In this document: piece after piece, positions 17,771 to 27,291 of the stretch
How positions within the stretch are numbered: position 1 is the first letter of the stretch
Layout: each line of letters opens with the position of its first letter
Assembly (NCBI GenBank): GCA_963791145.1
Contig: CAWBRT010000005.1
Span: 186,001-250,000 of the forward strand
Length of the DNA stretch: 64,000 bases
Direction of reading: 5' to 3'
From: CAWBRT01 sp963791145
Lineage (GTDB): Bacteria > Acidobacteriota > Terriglobia > Terriglobales > Acidobacteriaceae
Notes under the pieces: generated by a model
The model's database searches: none
What the model saw: only the letters and a program-made list of their open reading frames with translations
What the model was told of the DNA's origin: nothing
Program-made: the position numbers and the translations under genes

Positions 17771-18476
17771 GCTCGACAAAATCGTTGTCTCCTACGGCGT
17801 GGGCGGGCCGGTGCTCAAGGAAATCTCCCTCGATGTGCCGGACGGCAAGATCGTCACCCTGCTCGGAGCGAACGGGGCAGGGAAGTCCACCACGCTGAAG
17901 GCCATCTCCGGCCTGCTGCGGCCGCTGTCGGGCTCGATCAGCTTCGCCGAGCGCCCGGTGCACACGCTGCGGCCCGACGAGATCGTCAAAGCCGGAGTGT
18001 CGCACGTGCCCGAGGGACGGCAGGTATTCCCCGGCCTGACCGTGATCGAAAACCTCAAGATGGGGGCGTACTCCAACTACCAGAAGCGCGCCGTGGCCGA
18101 GGGCATGGAGAGCGTCTTCGCCCTGTTCCCCATCCTGGCGGAACGGCGCAACCAGCAAGCCGGCACCCTCAGCGGCGGCGAACAGCAGATGCTGGCCATC
18201 GCCCGCGGCCTGATGATCCAGCCCAAGTTGCTGATGCTCGACGAGCCCTCGCTCGGCCTGGCTCCGCTGATCGTGGAAGGCATCTTCCGCACCATCCAGG
18301 CGGTCAACGCCAAGGGAGTGACCATCCTGCTGATCGAGCAGAACGCTAACCTGGCGCTCTCCATCTGCGACTACGTCTATGTGATGTCGGTGGGAAGCAT
18401 CGTGCTTGAGGGCACGGCCAACGAGATCAAGGAAAAGGGCCAGCTGCTGAACGCCTACCTGGGCGGGGCAAACTGA
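17763..18476 (+). CDS. livF: Branched-chain amino-acid ABC transporter ATP-binding protein LivF, apparent ACG start
   Basis: ATPase with Walker A GANGAGKSTT, signature TLSGGEQQMLAIARGL, Walker B LLMLDEPSLGL and H-loop region LLIEQNA. Homologues start M-L-x-L-x-x-I-x-x-x-Y-G, and here the matching frame reads (T)LKLDKIVVSYGVGG. The codon at the Met position is ACG (17763), 5 nt after a strong GGGAGGGG and overlapping the livG1 stop. The next start-like codon, GTG at 17799, would delete the first beta strand. Either a rare ACG start or a T-to-C change or error in an original ATG. The protein is 237 residues from ACG. Confidence 0.85.
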   Translation, partial: TLKLDKIVVSYGVGGPVLKEISLDVPDGKIVTLLGANGAGKSTTLKAISGLLRPLSGSISFAERPVHTLRPDEIVKAGVSHVPEGRQVFPGLTVIENLKMGAYSNYQKRAVAEGMESVFALFPILAERRNQQAGTLSGGEQQMLAIARGLMIQPKLLMLDEPSLGLAPLIVEGIFRTIQAVNAKGVTILLIEQNANLALSICDYVYVMSVGSIVLEGTANEIKEKGQLLNAYLGGAN

Positions 18477-18548
18477 GAAGAAAGTTTCTGTTTTTCTTTG
18501 AAAGGACATGGCTTCAGCCATGCCGTGCGGATCAATGGGAATTGCAGG

Positions 18549-18576
18549 CGCCCCATATTCGCGAAGCAAATGTGAG
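18549..18576. repeat. Fragment of CCCCATATT-GCAAATGTG palindrome family
   Basis: CCCCATATTCGCGAAGCAAATGTGAGG is a near inverse copy of the hairpin at 36761-36789 upstream of the flavin reductase gene. A short hairpin CATGGCTTCAGCCATG lies just upstream (about 18509-18524). Both belong to dispersed palindromic words. Confidence 0.55.
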
Positions 18577-18631
18577 GTTTTCTTTTGACGCTGGACTGCT
18601 CTGTCGCGGCGTGGAAGCCCACGCCTTCAAG

Positions 18632-18747
18632 AGGCTGCGGAAAAACAGATTTCGGATCGGATAGGCTACAAGATCTTGATAGCGGATTCTGTGCTACCCG
18701 CATCCATAGCGCCTCGCTTGTTGCTTCGGCGCGTTTTTCCGCAGCCT
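18632..18747. mobile_element. MITE-like 116-bp palindromic element, copy 2
   Basis: Same ends as copy 1 (AGGCTGCGGAAAAAC and its inverse), the same length, and only scattered interior differences. The inverted repeat extends outward into ACGCCTT on the left and AAGGCGT on the right, followed by ACCCTGATACAAG, which matches the outer end seen at 37538-37568. Lies between livF1 and the M20 peptidase gene. Confidence 0.87.
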
Positions 18748-18805
18748 TTTCAAGGCGTACCCTGATACAAGTCCAAATGGAACTCCCAACAGGAGAGATG
18801 GCTTG

Positions 18806-19945
18806 ATGAATCCGCTGGAACCGGCAGTAGTCCGCAAGGTGACGCAGGAGCTGGTCAGGATTCCGTCCGTCAACCCGACCTTGGCTCCGCAGGAGGGCCA
18901 GGGAGAGACGGCGGTCGCTACCTTTGCCCGCGATTGGATGACGGCGCACGGCCTGCGAAGCTGGCTGGAGGAGCCCGCGCCTGGACGTTCCAACGCAGTC
19001 GGCGAATGCGGCAACGACAAGGGGCGGACGCTGGTGTTCTGCGCCCACCTGGACACGGTCTCAGCCGCTGGCATGACCATTCCACCCTACGACGGGCTGG
19101 CGGAGGGTAATCGCGTCTACGGCAGAGGCGCTTACGATATGAAGGGCAGCGCGGCAGCCGTTCTGTGCGCCGCCGCCGCCATGGCTCGCGAACGGTTCGA
19201 CGGCAAACTCCTGGTCGCGCTGGTCGCGGACGAGGAGTACGCCAGCATCGGAGCGCAGCACTTCGTCGAGCACCACCGGGCCGATGCTTGCGTCCTCACC
19301 GAGGCGAGCGCGGGCAAACTCATCCTGGCGCACAAGGGATTCATCTGGGTGGAGATTGTCACCTCGGGCAAGGCCGCGCACGGCAGCCGCTGGGACCTGG
19401 GAATCAGCGCGATCGGGAAGATGGGACACATCGTGGAGGCGCTGGAGGATTTCGACCGCAACGTCCTGCGCAACCGCCGGCACCCGCTGGTCGGACCGGC
19501 TTCGCAGCATTGCGCCCTGATCAACGGTGGATCCGGCCTTTCCACCTATGCCGAACGTTGCAGCCTGCAGATCGAGCGCCGCACTTTGCCGGGCGAGAAA
19601 ACCGAAGAGGTGCTGCGCGAGTTGAGCGAGGTCATCGCGAAAACGGGAGAGGCTGTGGAGGTGCGCTGCATCCTGGAGCGTCCACCATTGACCTGTGATC
19701 CCGGCGATGCCATCGCCGTCCAGGTTCGCCGAGCCGCGCAAAAGATCACGGGACGCGCGCCGGAGGAAGCCGGAGTTGCCTACTGGATGGACGCCGCACT
19801 CTTTGCCGCCGCCGGCATTCCTACCGTGAACTACGGCCCGGACGGGGCCGGGGCGCACGAGGCGGTAGAGTGGGTCGATATCGATTCGGTGGTGCAGTGC
19901 GCCGCCGTGCTGGCGGAAACCGCCAGAGGATTTTTTGCCGGTTGA
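18806..19945 (+). CDS. M20/ArgE-DapE family peptidase or deacylase
   Basis: A 379-residue di-zinc metallohydrolase with metal ligands in FCAHLDTV (His), YGRGAYDMKG (Asp), LVADEEY (catalytic and bridging Glu pair), VLTEAS (Glu) and the C-terminal GAGAHEAVEWV (His). The lid domain has GKAAHGSRWDLGISAI. I chose the ATG at 18806 (AGGAGAG 8 nt upstream) over a TTG one codon earlier. It follows the liv operon and precedes the ABM-azlCD genes, so it fits peptide or N-acyl amino-acid processing. The exact substrate (acetylornithine, succinyl-DAP, dipeptide) cannot be assigned. Confidence 0.9.
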   Translation: MNPLEPAVVRKVTQELVRIPSVNPTLAPQEGQGETAVATFARDWMTAHGLRSWLEEPAPGRSNAVGECGNDKGRTLVFCAHLDTVSAAGMTIPPYDGLAEGNRVYGRGAYDMKGSAAAVLCAAAAMARERFDGKLLVALVADEEYASIGAQHFVEHHRADACVLTEASAGKLILAHKGFIWVEIVTSGKAAHGSRWDLGISAIGKMGHIVEALEDFDRNVLRNRRHPLVGPASQHCALINGGSGLSTYAERCSLQIERRTLPGEKTEEVLRELSEVIAKTGEAVEVRCILERPPLTCDPGDAIAVQVRRAAQKITGRAPEEAGVAYWMDAALFAAAGIPTVNYGPDGAGAHEAVEWVDIDSVVQCAAVLAETARGFFAG

Positions 19946-19952
19946 TGCCCTA

Positions 19953-19969
19953 CCCCGGCAAACGCCGGG
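19953..19969. repeat. Short hairpin CCCCGGC-AAAC-GCCGGG
   Basis: GC-rich stem with a 4-nt loop just after the M20 stop codon, resembling the dispersed CCCCGGC palindrome family. It may slow transcription or protect mRNA ends. No U-tract follows, so it is not a classical terminator. Confidence 0.5.
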
Positions 19970-19996
19970 ACACCCGGCGTCGGACAGGAGAAAGAT

Positions 19997-20314
19997 ATGA
20001 TCAGCCGCATTTGGCACGGGTGGACGACGCCCGAAAAAGCGGACGCCTACGAAGAGCTGCTCAAACGCGAGATCTTTGTCGGCATTCGCGGAAGAAGCAT
20101 TGCCGGGTTTCAGAGCATCCAGCTCTTTCGCCGCGATCTCGGTACGGAAGTGGAGTTCATAACCGTGATGTGGTTCGATTCCCTGGAATCGGTGCGCGTG
20201 TTTGCCGGAGAGGACTACGAGGCGGCGGTGGTTCCGCCCGCCGCGCGGGCTCTGCTGTCGCGCTTCGATGCGCGCTCGCAGCACTATCAGGTCAAAGCCG
20301 CAGTACAAGCGTGA
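19997..20314 (+). CDS. Small ABM/dimeric alpha-beta barrel-like protein
   Basis: A 105-residue protein beginning MISRIWHGWTTPEKADAYEELL, a pattern of the dimeric alpha-beta barrel (antibiotic biosynthesis monooxygenase-like) fold, with the FITVMWFDSLESVRVFAG strand-helix typical of such proteins. No catalytic residues can be named. ATG preceded by AGGAGA. Its TGA overlaps the GTG of azlC by 4 nt, so it is probably cotranscribed. Confidence 0.75.
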   Translation: MISRIWHGWTTPEKADAYEELLKREIFVGIRGRSIAGFQSIQLFRRDLGTEVEFITVMWFDSLESVRVFAGEDYEAAVVPPAARALLSRFDARSQHYQVKAAVQA

Positions 20315-21036
20315 TCGGGGACTACAACAAAGCGACCCCACGCCGCACCGAATTCTGGCACGGCGCGCGTGACACCGTGCCGATGCTGGTGGGCGCCGCG
20401 CCCCTGGGCATGATCTTCGGCACGCTGGCGGTTCCTTCGGGTCTGTCGCCCGCCGCGGCCATGGCCATGTCGTTGATAGTTTTTGCCGGGTCGTCGCAGT
20501 TCATCGCTCTCAGCCTGTTTGCCAGCGGCACGGGCCTGGCGGTGATCGTGCTGACTACTTTCGTAGTGAACCTGCGGCATGCGCTCTACTCGGCGAACCT
20601 GTTGCCGCACGTGGCGCGGCTGCCGCAGCGCTGGCGCGTGCCGCTGGCCTTCTGGCTCACGGATGAAACCTTCGCCATCGTGCAGCAACGCTATGCAGCC
20701 GATGACGGCTCGCCCTTCAAGCACTGGTATTACCTGGGATCGTGCCTGTCGATGTATCTCAACTGGTTCTTCTGGACTGCTACCGGCGTGGTTGCCGGAC
20801 GGGCCGTGGCCAACATCAGCGGACTGGGACTGGAGTTCGCCATGGCGGCAACGTTCGTGGCTATCGTGGTGCCGTTGCTCGGCAGCCGGCCCATGCTGGC
20901 CTCGGCGCTGGTAGCAGCCGCGGTGGCGCTACTGGCGCGAGGTTTGCCTTTTAAGCTCGGGCTGATCGCCGCCGCCTTCGCCGGGATCGCGGCAGGCGTA
21001 GCGCTGGAAAAGGGACAGGCCAATGACCCAGCGTGA
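20311..21036 (+). CDS. azlC: AzlC family branched-chain amino-acid permease subunit
   Basis: Large membrane subunit of the AzlCD exporter of branched-chain amino acids. From the GTG that overlaps the upstream stop (GTGA), the protein has 241 residues. Characteristic sequence: FWHGARDTVPMLVGAAPLGMIFGTLA (split as GARDTVPMLVG and PLGMIFG), SLIVFAGSSQF, NLRHALYSANL and FWLTDETFAIV. An upstream extension of the frame exists but has no family similarity. azlD overlaps its 3' end by 14 nt. Confidence 0.92.
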   Translation: MIGDYNKATPRRTEFWHGARDTVPMLVGAAPLGMIFGTLAVPSGLSPAAAMAMSLIVFAGSSQFIALSLFASGTGLAVIVLTTFVVNLRHALYSANLLPHVARLPQRWRVPLAFWLTDETFAIVQQRYAADDGSPFKHWYYLGSCLSMYLNWFFWTATGVVAGRAVANISGLGLEFAMAATFVAIVVPLLGSRPMLASALVAAAVALLARGLPFKLGLIAAAFAGIAAGVALEKGQANDPA

Positions 21037-21343
21037 AATCAGCGTCATTGCCGGAATGATGGCCGTGACCTTCGGCGTCCGCTACCTGCTCTTCGGCCTG
21101 GGCGGGCGCGCCGAGTTGCCCCCGCTGGTGAAACGCGCACTGCGCTACGTCCCGGTAGCGGTGCTGACAGCGATCATCGTCCCCATGCTGCTGCTGCCCG
21201 ATGGACATTGGCAACTGAACTGGCATAACGCTTATCTCGCCGGCGGAATCGCAACCGGTGTGATCGCCTGGCGCTGGCGGCACCTGCTCGGGTCCATCGC
21301 CGGCGGCATGGCAGTGTTCGTGCTGTGGCGCTGGATATTCTGA
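21023..21343 (+). CDS. azlD: AzlD family branched-chain amino-acid transport subunit
   Basis: Small partner of AzlC: 106 residues, four hydrophobic segments, with the family-typical GVRYLLFGLGGRAELPPLVKRALRYVPVAVLTAII (blocks GVRYLLFGL, LPPLVKRALRYVPVAVL). It overlaps azlC by 14 nt in another frame, showing coupling. With the liv importer and M20 hydrolases it completes a block for amino-acid uptake, release and overflow export. Confidence 0.92.
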   Translation: MTQREISVIAGMMAVTFGVRYLLFGLGGRAELPPLVKRALRYVPVAVLTAIIVPMLLLPDGHWQLNWHNAYLAGGIATGVIAWRWRHLLGSIAGGMAVFVLWRWIF

Positions 21344-21363
21344 GCGTGCTGGATGTGCGATTC

Positions 21364-21867
21364 TTACTTCCCCAGAATTGTCTGAATCTGGCGCAGGTGA
21401 TTGAGGTCGTGCCCGGCCAGCAGTTCGACCATACGGCGCACTGTCTCCTTGCCGCGCTCCGTGTGCATGCCGTAGCACTCCCACTGCTGCTTTGACAGCT
21501 TGGCCAGCAGGCGAAGCGTACGCTCGCGGTTGACGCGAAAGTCCTCCACCGAGGCGACCGGATCCTCGGCGCCGTAGTCGAACGCAGCGCCCCAGGCATC
21601 CTGGTCGATGCCCTGAATGGTGACGCCGCTTGTCGCCAGCATGAGCCGCAGGCGGAAGGCATAGACGATCTCGGAATCGGCCAGATGCGCGAGGATCATT
21701 GCCGCCGACCACTTGTCGGGGGCCGGCTTGGCGTCGAGGCTTTTCCTTGGGGCTCCCCGGATCAGCTTCTGGAGTTCACGCGGCGTAGCAAAAAGCACCT
21801 CGATGGGATCCCTCCCTTCGAGGTAGCTGATTACTCTCTGAGAGTACTGCTGAGGAGTTTCGCTCAT
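21364..21867 (-). CDS. DinB family protein
   Basis: A 167-residue four-helix DinB-like putative metal-dependent protein. The His triad appears as MILAHLADSE (first His) and ELLAGHDLNHLRQI (paired HxxxH). This is typical of thiol-dependent (bacillithiol-type) S-transferase-fold proteins, though no reaction can be assigned. It converges with azlD (20-bp gap). A second DinB protein lies at 37.6-38.0 kb. Confidence 0.85.
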   Translation of the reverse strand: MSETPQQYSQRVISYLEGRDPIEVLFATPRELQKLIRGAPRKSLDAKPAPDKWSAAMILAHLADSEIVYAFRLRLMLATSGVTIQGIDQDAWGAAFDYGAEDPVASVEDFRVNRERTLRLLAKLSKQQWECYGMHTERGKETVRRMVELLAGHDLNHLRQIQTILGK

Positions 21868-21908
21868 AACCGTTTCCCCTGGAATGAGTGTATCGGCTTT
21901 CTGGTTCC

Positions 21909-22211
21909 CTAGGATGCCGCATCCAGATCATCCAGGGCGCGCTCGTCCTCTGCCCCGTTACTCGCGTCCTCTTCCGGCGGCTGCGCCGCGGAGGTCTGGG
22001 ATACCGTTGCATCTGGAGGGGCGGCGTGACGCCAGACAAATTGCCCGAGGACATCCTTGGCGACGGCCTGCTCTCGATCGGTGTAGCCGAGCGCACGTGC
22101 GACTGCTTCGGGCCGGGCGAAGCCTTTGCTGGGTTTTGCCGGGTGCTCCGGCGCGGGGTGGTTCTTCAAGCGGGTATTCAGGAAACAGAGAACGCTTTGT
22201 CGCTTCGCCAT
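21909..22211 (-). CDS. Hypothetical protein, 100 aa, Ala/Pro/Asp-rich C-terminus
   Basis: Starts MAKRQSVLCFLNTRLKNHP with a textbook Shine-Dalgarno (AAGGAGG, 6 nt spacing), the main reason to accept it. The N-terminal half is basic and may form a small helical domain (RPEAVARALGYTDREQAVA resembles a helix-turn-helix-like pair). The C-terminal 40 residues are low-complexity and acidic. No family recognised. Confidence 0.65.
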   Translation of the reverse strand: MAKRQSVLCFLNTRLKNHPAPEHPAKPSKGFARPEAVARALGYTDREQAVAKDVLGQFVWRHAAPPDATVSQTSAAQPPEEDASNGAEDERALDDLDAAS

Positions 22212-22335
22212 GTTCGGCCTCCTTGGTCCACGTAAACCACCATAGGGGGACCGGCCGAGGCGTCGCTATCCGAAGCTTGCGCTCAAAGCAATTTTTTTTC
22301 GCAGCTCTGACCAGAACACGATTGGAGGTAAAAAG

Positions 22336-22364
22336 AACTCCCCATCCAGAGGGGATGGGGAGTT
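22336..22364 (-). terminator. Rho-independent terminator after the third binding-protein gene
   Basis: Perfect 12-bp stem AACTCCCCATCC / GGATGGGGAGTT with a 5-nt loop. On the minus strand it is followed by CTTTTT. It lies 20 bp past the stop codon at 22385 and closes the second liv transcription unit. Confidence 0.88.
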
Positions 22365-22384
22365 GGTGGAAGCCAGGAAGCGGG

Positions 22385-23500
22385 CTACTTCTGCAGAACG
22401 AAGTTGCCCTTGTTGTCGACCTTGTACAAACGATAGCCGCCGGCTACGCGGTCGCCCTTCTGGTCGAAGGAGATCTTGCCGGTCAGTCCCGGGTAGTCCT
22501 TCAGGTTGTTGTGCAGGTAGTTGGCCAGTGCCGCCCCGTTGCCGCCCTTGGTGCCGTTCAGCGCGGCCACGATCACGTTAAATGCGTCTCCAGAAAACGC
22601 CGCATAAATCGAGTTCAAGTTCGCCTTGTACTTGGCCTGGAACTTGGTCAGGAACGCCTTGGCTTCCGGCAGGTCCTTGGGCAGAGGCGAGCTCAGGAAG
22701 TAGAAGCCCGCCGCGGCCGGGACGCCGGCGATCTTGACCAGGTCGGGATTGTTGGTGGCATCGCCGCCCATGAAGGGAACGTTGAAGCCCATTTCCTTCT
22801 TCTGCCGCAGCAACAGCCCACCCTCGCGGTAGTAACCGGTAAAGAAGACCAGCTGCGGGCCTGCCTGCTTCAGCTTGGTGAGAATGGTGCTGAAGTCGCT
22901 CTCGCCGGGGGTGATGGCGTCGAAGAACACGATCTGCACACCCGGTACCTTCGCCAGCTGTGCCCTGGTCTCGTCGGCCAGGCCCTTGGCATAGGTGGAG
23001 TTGTCGTGAACGATGGCTATCTTCTTGAAGCCCAGCTTGGCGATGGACTGAGCTCCAACCTTGGCCTGCTCATCGTCGCGCGGGCAGGTGCGGAAGAACA
23101 TCTTCAGGCCCTTGGTCGTCAGCCGGATGGCTGTCGAGCCAGTGGCCACCTGCGGGATACCGGCCTCGTTGAAGATGCTCTGCGTCGGTTCGGTGATAGA
23201 GGAGCCGTAGGTACCGATCACGGCCACCACGCCCTGCGAGACCAGCCGCTGTGCCGCCAGTCCGGCGGTGCGGGGATCGCCCGCGTCATCTTCGGCGATG
23301 ATCTGAATCTGCCTGCCGAGGACGCCGCCCTTGGCGTTGACCTCAGCAGCCAGCAGATCGACCACCTGCTTGGCTTCCTGGCCTTCACTCGCTGTGGAGC
23401 CCGTCATGGGTTGTAGAAGCCCGATCTTGATCGGGTCCGCAGCGAAAGCTACGCACGTGCATAGGCACAGAATTGCGATTAAAAACAACAGTTTCTTCAC
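22385..23500 (-). CDS. LIV-type ABC substrate-binding protein (last gene of liv2 operon)
   Basis: A 371-residue periplasmic receptor with a Sec signal peptide cut near CTCVAFA-AD. The mature part starts IKIGLLQPMTGSTASEGQEA and contains AEVNAKGGVLGRQIQII and VAVIGTYGSS, typical of peripla_BP_6 proteins. GTG start with AAAGGAG 7 nt upstream. It is not a lipoprotein, unlike the other two LIV receptors in the window, so it has independent ancestry. It follows the small membrane protein gene and precedes a strong terminator. Substrate unknown. Confidence 0.92.
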   Translation of the reverse strand: MKKLLFLIAILCLCTCVAFAADPIKIGLLQPMTGSTASEGQEAKQVVDLLAAEVNAKGGVLGRQIQIIAEDDAGDPRTAGLAAQRLVSQGVVAVIGTYGSSITEPTQSIFNEAGIPQVATGSTAIRLTTKGLKMFFRTCPRDDEQAKVGAQSIAKLGFKKIAIVHDNSTYAKGLADETRAQLAKVPGVQIVFFDAITPGESDFSTILTKLKQAGPQLVFFTGYYREGGLLLRQKKEMGFNVPFMGGDATNNPDLVKIAGVPAAAGFYFLSSPLPKDLPEAKAFLTKFQAKYKANLNSIYAAFSGDAFNVIVAALNGTKGGNGAALANYLHNNLKDYPGLTGKISFDQKGDRVAGGYRLYKVDNKGNFVLQK

Positions 23501-23572
23501 CGCTGTCTCCTTTCACCTTGTCCTTCGGAAAATTTCACTGCGGAGCCTGGAGCGCGCGCCGCCGAACCGGAG

Positions 23573-23597
23573 CCCCGGCGAACAAAGTTCGCTGGGG
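23573..23597. repeat. REP-like hairpin CCCCGGCGAAC-AAA-GTTCGCTGGGG
   Basis: An 11-bp stem with one mismatch and a 3-nt loop, in the 170-bp gap between the small membrane protein and the third receptor gene. Downstream, ACCGGACCGGCAAACGC and its partial inverse form a second palindrome. Such intercistronic hairpins may set unequal mRNA stability within the operon. Confidence 0.65.
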
Positions 23598-23671
23598 TAG
23601 AGAACCGGGTGGCTAACCGGGGCCTGCTAACCGGACCGGCAAACGCGGCTTGCGTCCGCCGGGATTCTTGC

Positions 23672-24067
23672 TTACCGAACCAGTCCGAGGCGCACGTCGG
23701 GTAGTTCAAAGTACCACAACAGGAAACCGGAGAACGCCATGGAAATACACGTCAGCGCGACATACGGGCCATTCAACACGGTCGCGCCAGCGACGATATG
23801 TGTCGCATGGGGCCAGATCATCATGAGACGGCTGATGATGTTGAAGCCGTGAGAGAACGACAACAGTTGCCACGGCCAGATCTGCGTGCCGGCCCGCAGG
23901 ATCAATTGCAGGTCGCCCAGAATCACCAGGAAAGCCAGCAGAACGGGCAACCACCATTCCTGCGAAGTGGTGGAAAACGACTGCAGGGGAAACAGCAGCA
24001 GCGGAATAATCTGCACGATAAGAAAGACGGTAATAATCCCACGACCGGCGATCGTTCGACGCGACAT
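23672..24067 (-). CDS. Small polytopic membrane protein of unknown function
   Basis: From the ATG at 24067 the protein has 131 residues and four hydrophobic segments (IITVFLIVQIIPLLLFPL; WWLPVLLAFLVILGDLQLI; HIVAGATVL...; LTCISMAFSGFLLWYF). I do not recognise a family. It lies between the liv2 ATPase genes and a receptor gene on the same strand, so it may be an accessory of that transporter, or simply a neighbour. Confidence 0.7.
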   Translation of the reverse strand: MSRRTIAGRGIITVFLIVQIIPLLLFPLQSFSTTSQEWWLPVLLAFLVILGDLQLILRAGTQIWPWQLLSFSHGFNIISRLMMIWPHATHIVAGATVLNGPYVALTCISMAFSGFLLWYFELPDVRLGLVR

Positions 24068-24171
24068 GATAAAAACCACTCCTAAGCGGTGGACCTTGGA
24101 GGCAACGCATCCCTTCTACGAAACCTGCCTCTCCGGTCACGAAAACTTCATAGTTCCCGAAGGCGCCGACT

Positions 24172-24874
<703 letters not shown>

Positions 24875-24885
<11 letters not shown>

Positions 24886-25687
24886 TGACGGCTCCCTTGC
24901 CTAGATAGGCCTCGATCACCTTCGGGATTCTCCTGAATTTCCTGCGGGTTCCCGCGCGCGATGACCTCGCCGAAGTCCATCACCGTGATGTGCTCGCAGA
25001 TGCCCATGACCACCCGCATTTGGTGCTCGATGAGCAGGATGGTCAAATTGAAGCGGTCGCGAATGAAGTGGATCAGCTCCATCAGGTTGACGATCTCGGC
25101 CGGATTCATGCCGGCGGCCGGTTCATCCAGCAGCAGCAGGCGCGGATTGGAGGCCAGGGCGCGCGCGATCTCCACCCGCCGCTGCTGGCCGTAGGGGAGG
25201 CTGCCGGCCGGTTCGAATCCTGGATGTCGCTCCAGGCCGAAGATGGCCAGGAAGTCCTGCGCCTGCTCGGTCAGCTCCTGCTCGCGCACGTCGAAAATCT
25301 TGGTACGCAGCACGGCGTCGAAGAAGCCGTAGCCGGCGTGCGGATGGTAGGCGATGCGCACGTTGTCGAGCACCGACAGTTCTTTGAACAGGCGGATGTT
25401 CTGAAAGGTGCGGCCGATGCCCAGTTGCGTGATCTCGAAGGGCTCCATCCCCACCGTGTTCAGGCCTTGAAAAACGACCTTCCCGCCGCTGGGAACGTAC
25501 AGGCCGCTGATCATGTTGAAGACGGTCGTCTTGCCCGCCCCGTTCGGGCCGATGAGGCCCGCCAGCTCGCCTTGCCGGACGGTCAGGTTGAGATCCGAGA
25601 CGGCTCGCAGGCCGCCGAAAAGTTTCGTCAGGCCCTTGGATCTCCAGAGCAGGGGCAGGTGAACTGGTTCGTTGCTACAGCCGACAT
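24875..25687 (-). pseudogene. livG: LivG-type ABC ATPase, frame breaks at both ends
   Basis: The central frame reads GLTKLFGGLRAVSDL, Walker A GPNGAGKTTVF, LivG-typical QNIRLFKELSVLDNV, GSLPYGQQRRVEIARAL and Walker B LLLLDEPAAGM. Near the 3' end (about 24917) one extra G changes KVIEAYLGKG to GDRGLSRQG. Near the 5' end two extra bases (about 25640 and 25665) separate the likely ATG at 25687 (MSAVATNQFT) from LLEIQGLTK. The end overlaps livF2 by 11 nt. All breaks are +1. The 278 bp between livM2 and this start may hold a hydrophilic tail of LivM2. Confidence 0.8.
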
Positions 25688-25965
25688 TTCCAATGCTCCA
25701 AAGTATATTTCCCGAATAACCGAAAACGGATGCCGCTGCCGGAACTCCCGAGAAACCTCGGAGTTCAGCGGCCGGAATTACGCCCCACGTCCGGCAGGCG
25801 CAGAAGCGGCGCCGGCCCGGCCAGGAGCCGCCTATCCTGCGGGTCCCGGCTCTTCCGACTGATTGACCCCTACCGCCGAATCATCGGACGACTCGACAAT
25901 GCCGATTTCCTGGCGCGCCTCGGCGGCGGCGCGGGCGGTTTCCGTCATGGCCTTGCGGTCCCGCA

Positions 25966-27288
25966 TCAGCACCTTGCGGCGCTGCGCAGGAAGCCCCATT
26001 CCACCGCCAGCAGTCCCTTGGGCCGCAGCAGCATCACCAGCAGCAAGGCAATGGGATAGAGGACAAAGCGCCAAGTCGGGGCTTCCGTACCCATCTGTCC
26101 GAGGATCACGCGCAGCATGCCTTCGAGGAAGAACATCCAGGCGAAGGAGGCGCACAGCGTGCCGGTCATGCTCCCCAGTCCGCCGAAAACGACCACGATC
26201 AGCGGGTTGAAGCTCACCAGGAAGTCGAAGGTTCCGGGGCTGAGGAAGCCGATGAAGTGAGCGTAAACCCCGCCGCCCATCACCGGCGAAAAGGCTGCCC
26301 ACGACAAAGGACTGCAGCTTGTAGCTGGCCACGTCGATGCCCATCACCTTGGAAGCCGTCTCGTCTTCGCGCACCGACATCACGGCGCGGCCGGTGCTGG
26401 AGTGGATTATGTTGCGCATCACCACGACGATGGCCAGCAGAAAGCCGAAGGCCCAGAACCAGGTGGTGAGTTTCGGGATGCCGATCATGCCTCGCCCGCC
26501 CTTCATCTCCGGGAAAGGAAGGATGGTGTCGGAATTGATCATCAGGGTGTTCACCACGATGGTGAAGCCCAAGAGTGGCGATGCCGAAGTAATCGCTGCC
26601 CAGGGTGAGAACCGGAAGTCCGAACAGGAAGCTGACCTCGGCGGCGAAGACGCCGGCCAAAAGCACCGCCAGCATGTACACCAACTGCAGCAGCAGGCCG
26701 CTAGCCAGGAAGCCCGGTGCGCCGCTGGTGCCGAACAATGGGCGCCAGAAGCGGATTCACCCATGCGCCAATTTTGACGGCGATGAAGCCGACCACGACG
26801 CTTCCCAGCAGATAGAGGGTAAAGGCCGAGAGCACCGGCACTCCCTGGTACTGCCGCAGGAAGCGGCGAATGCCCACAATCATCAGGGCACCCAGCGTAA
26901 CTCCCACGCCGACGACCACCAGCCCGCTTGAGTCTCCGTTGGTCCAGCGATAGGTGATGTCCGCCGCAGTGTAGGCGCCGATACCGTAGAAGCCCCACTG
27001 CCCGAGGCTGAACTGGCCGTTAAATCCATAGATCAGATTCAGGCCCAGGCACACCATGGCCATGGCGCAGGCTTCAAACAGCAGTCCGGTGTCGAAGTCG
27101 CTCAAGACGGGAGAGCCGGCGATCGGAACCGAAATGGCCAGCTGCACGATGCCGAAAGCGCCCAGGATGCCGGCAAGCTTTACCCAGCGGGAAGGATGGC
27201 CCAGAGCGCGGACCAGACCATATACCCAGGCGATGATCCCCACGACCTTCAGAATGCTGATGATGACGAAGCCGAAATTGATGTCCAT
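25966..27288 (-). pseudogene. livM: LivM-type ABC permease, three +1 frame breaks
   Basis: The N-terminal part (GFNGQFSLGQWGFYGIGAY, blocks NGQFSLGQ and FYGIGAY) runs to NPLLAP. An extra C near 26734 leads to FGTSGAPGFLASGLL, an extra T near 26578 to GFTIVVNTLMI and VREDETASKVMGIDV, and an extra base near 26289 to GGGVYAHFIGFLSPG and FGGLGSMTGTL up to LLRPKGLLAVEWG. Restored length is about 440 residues, long for LivM because of extra N-terminal helices (about residues 1-90). The gene lies 3 bp after livH2. A possible extra hydrophilic C-terminal tail lies in another frame down to 25832. Confidence 0.85.
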
Positions 27289-27291
27289 CGC

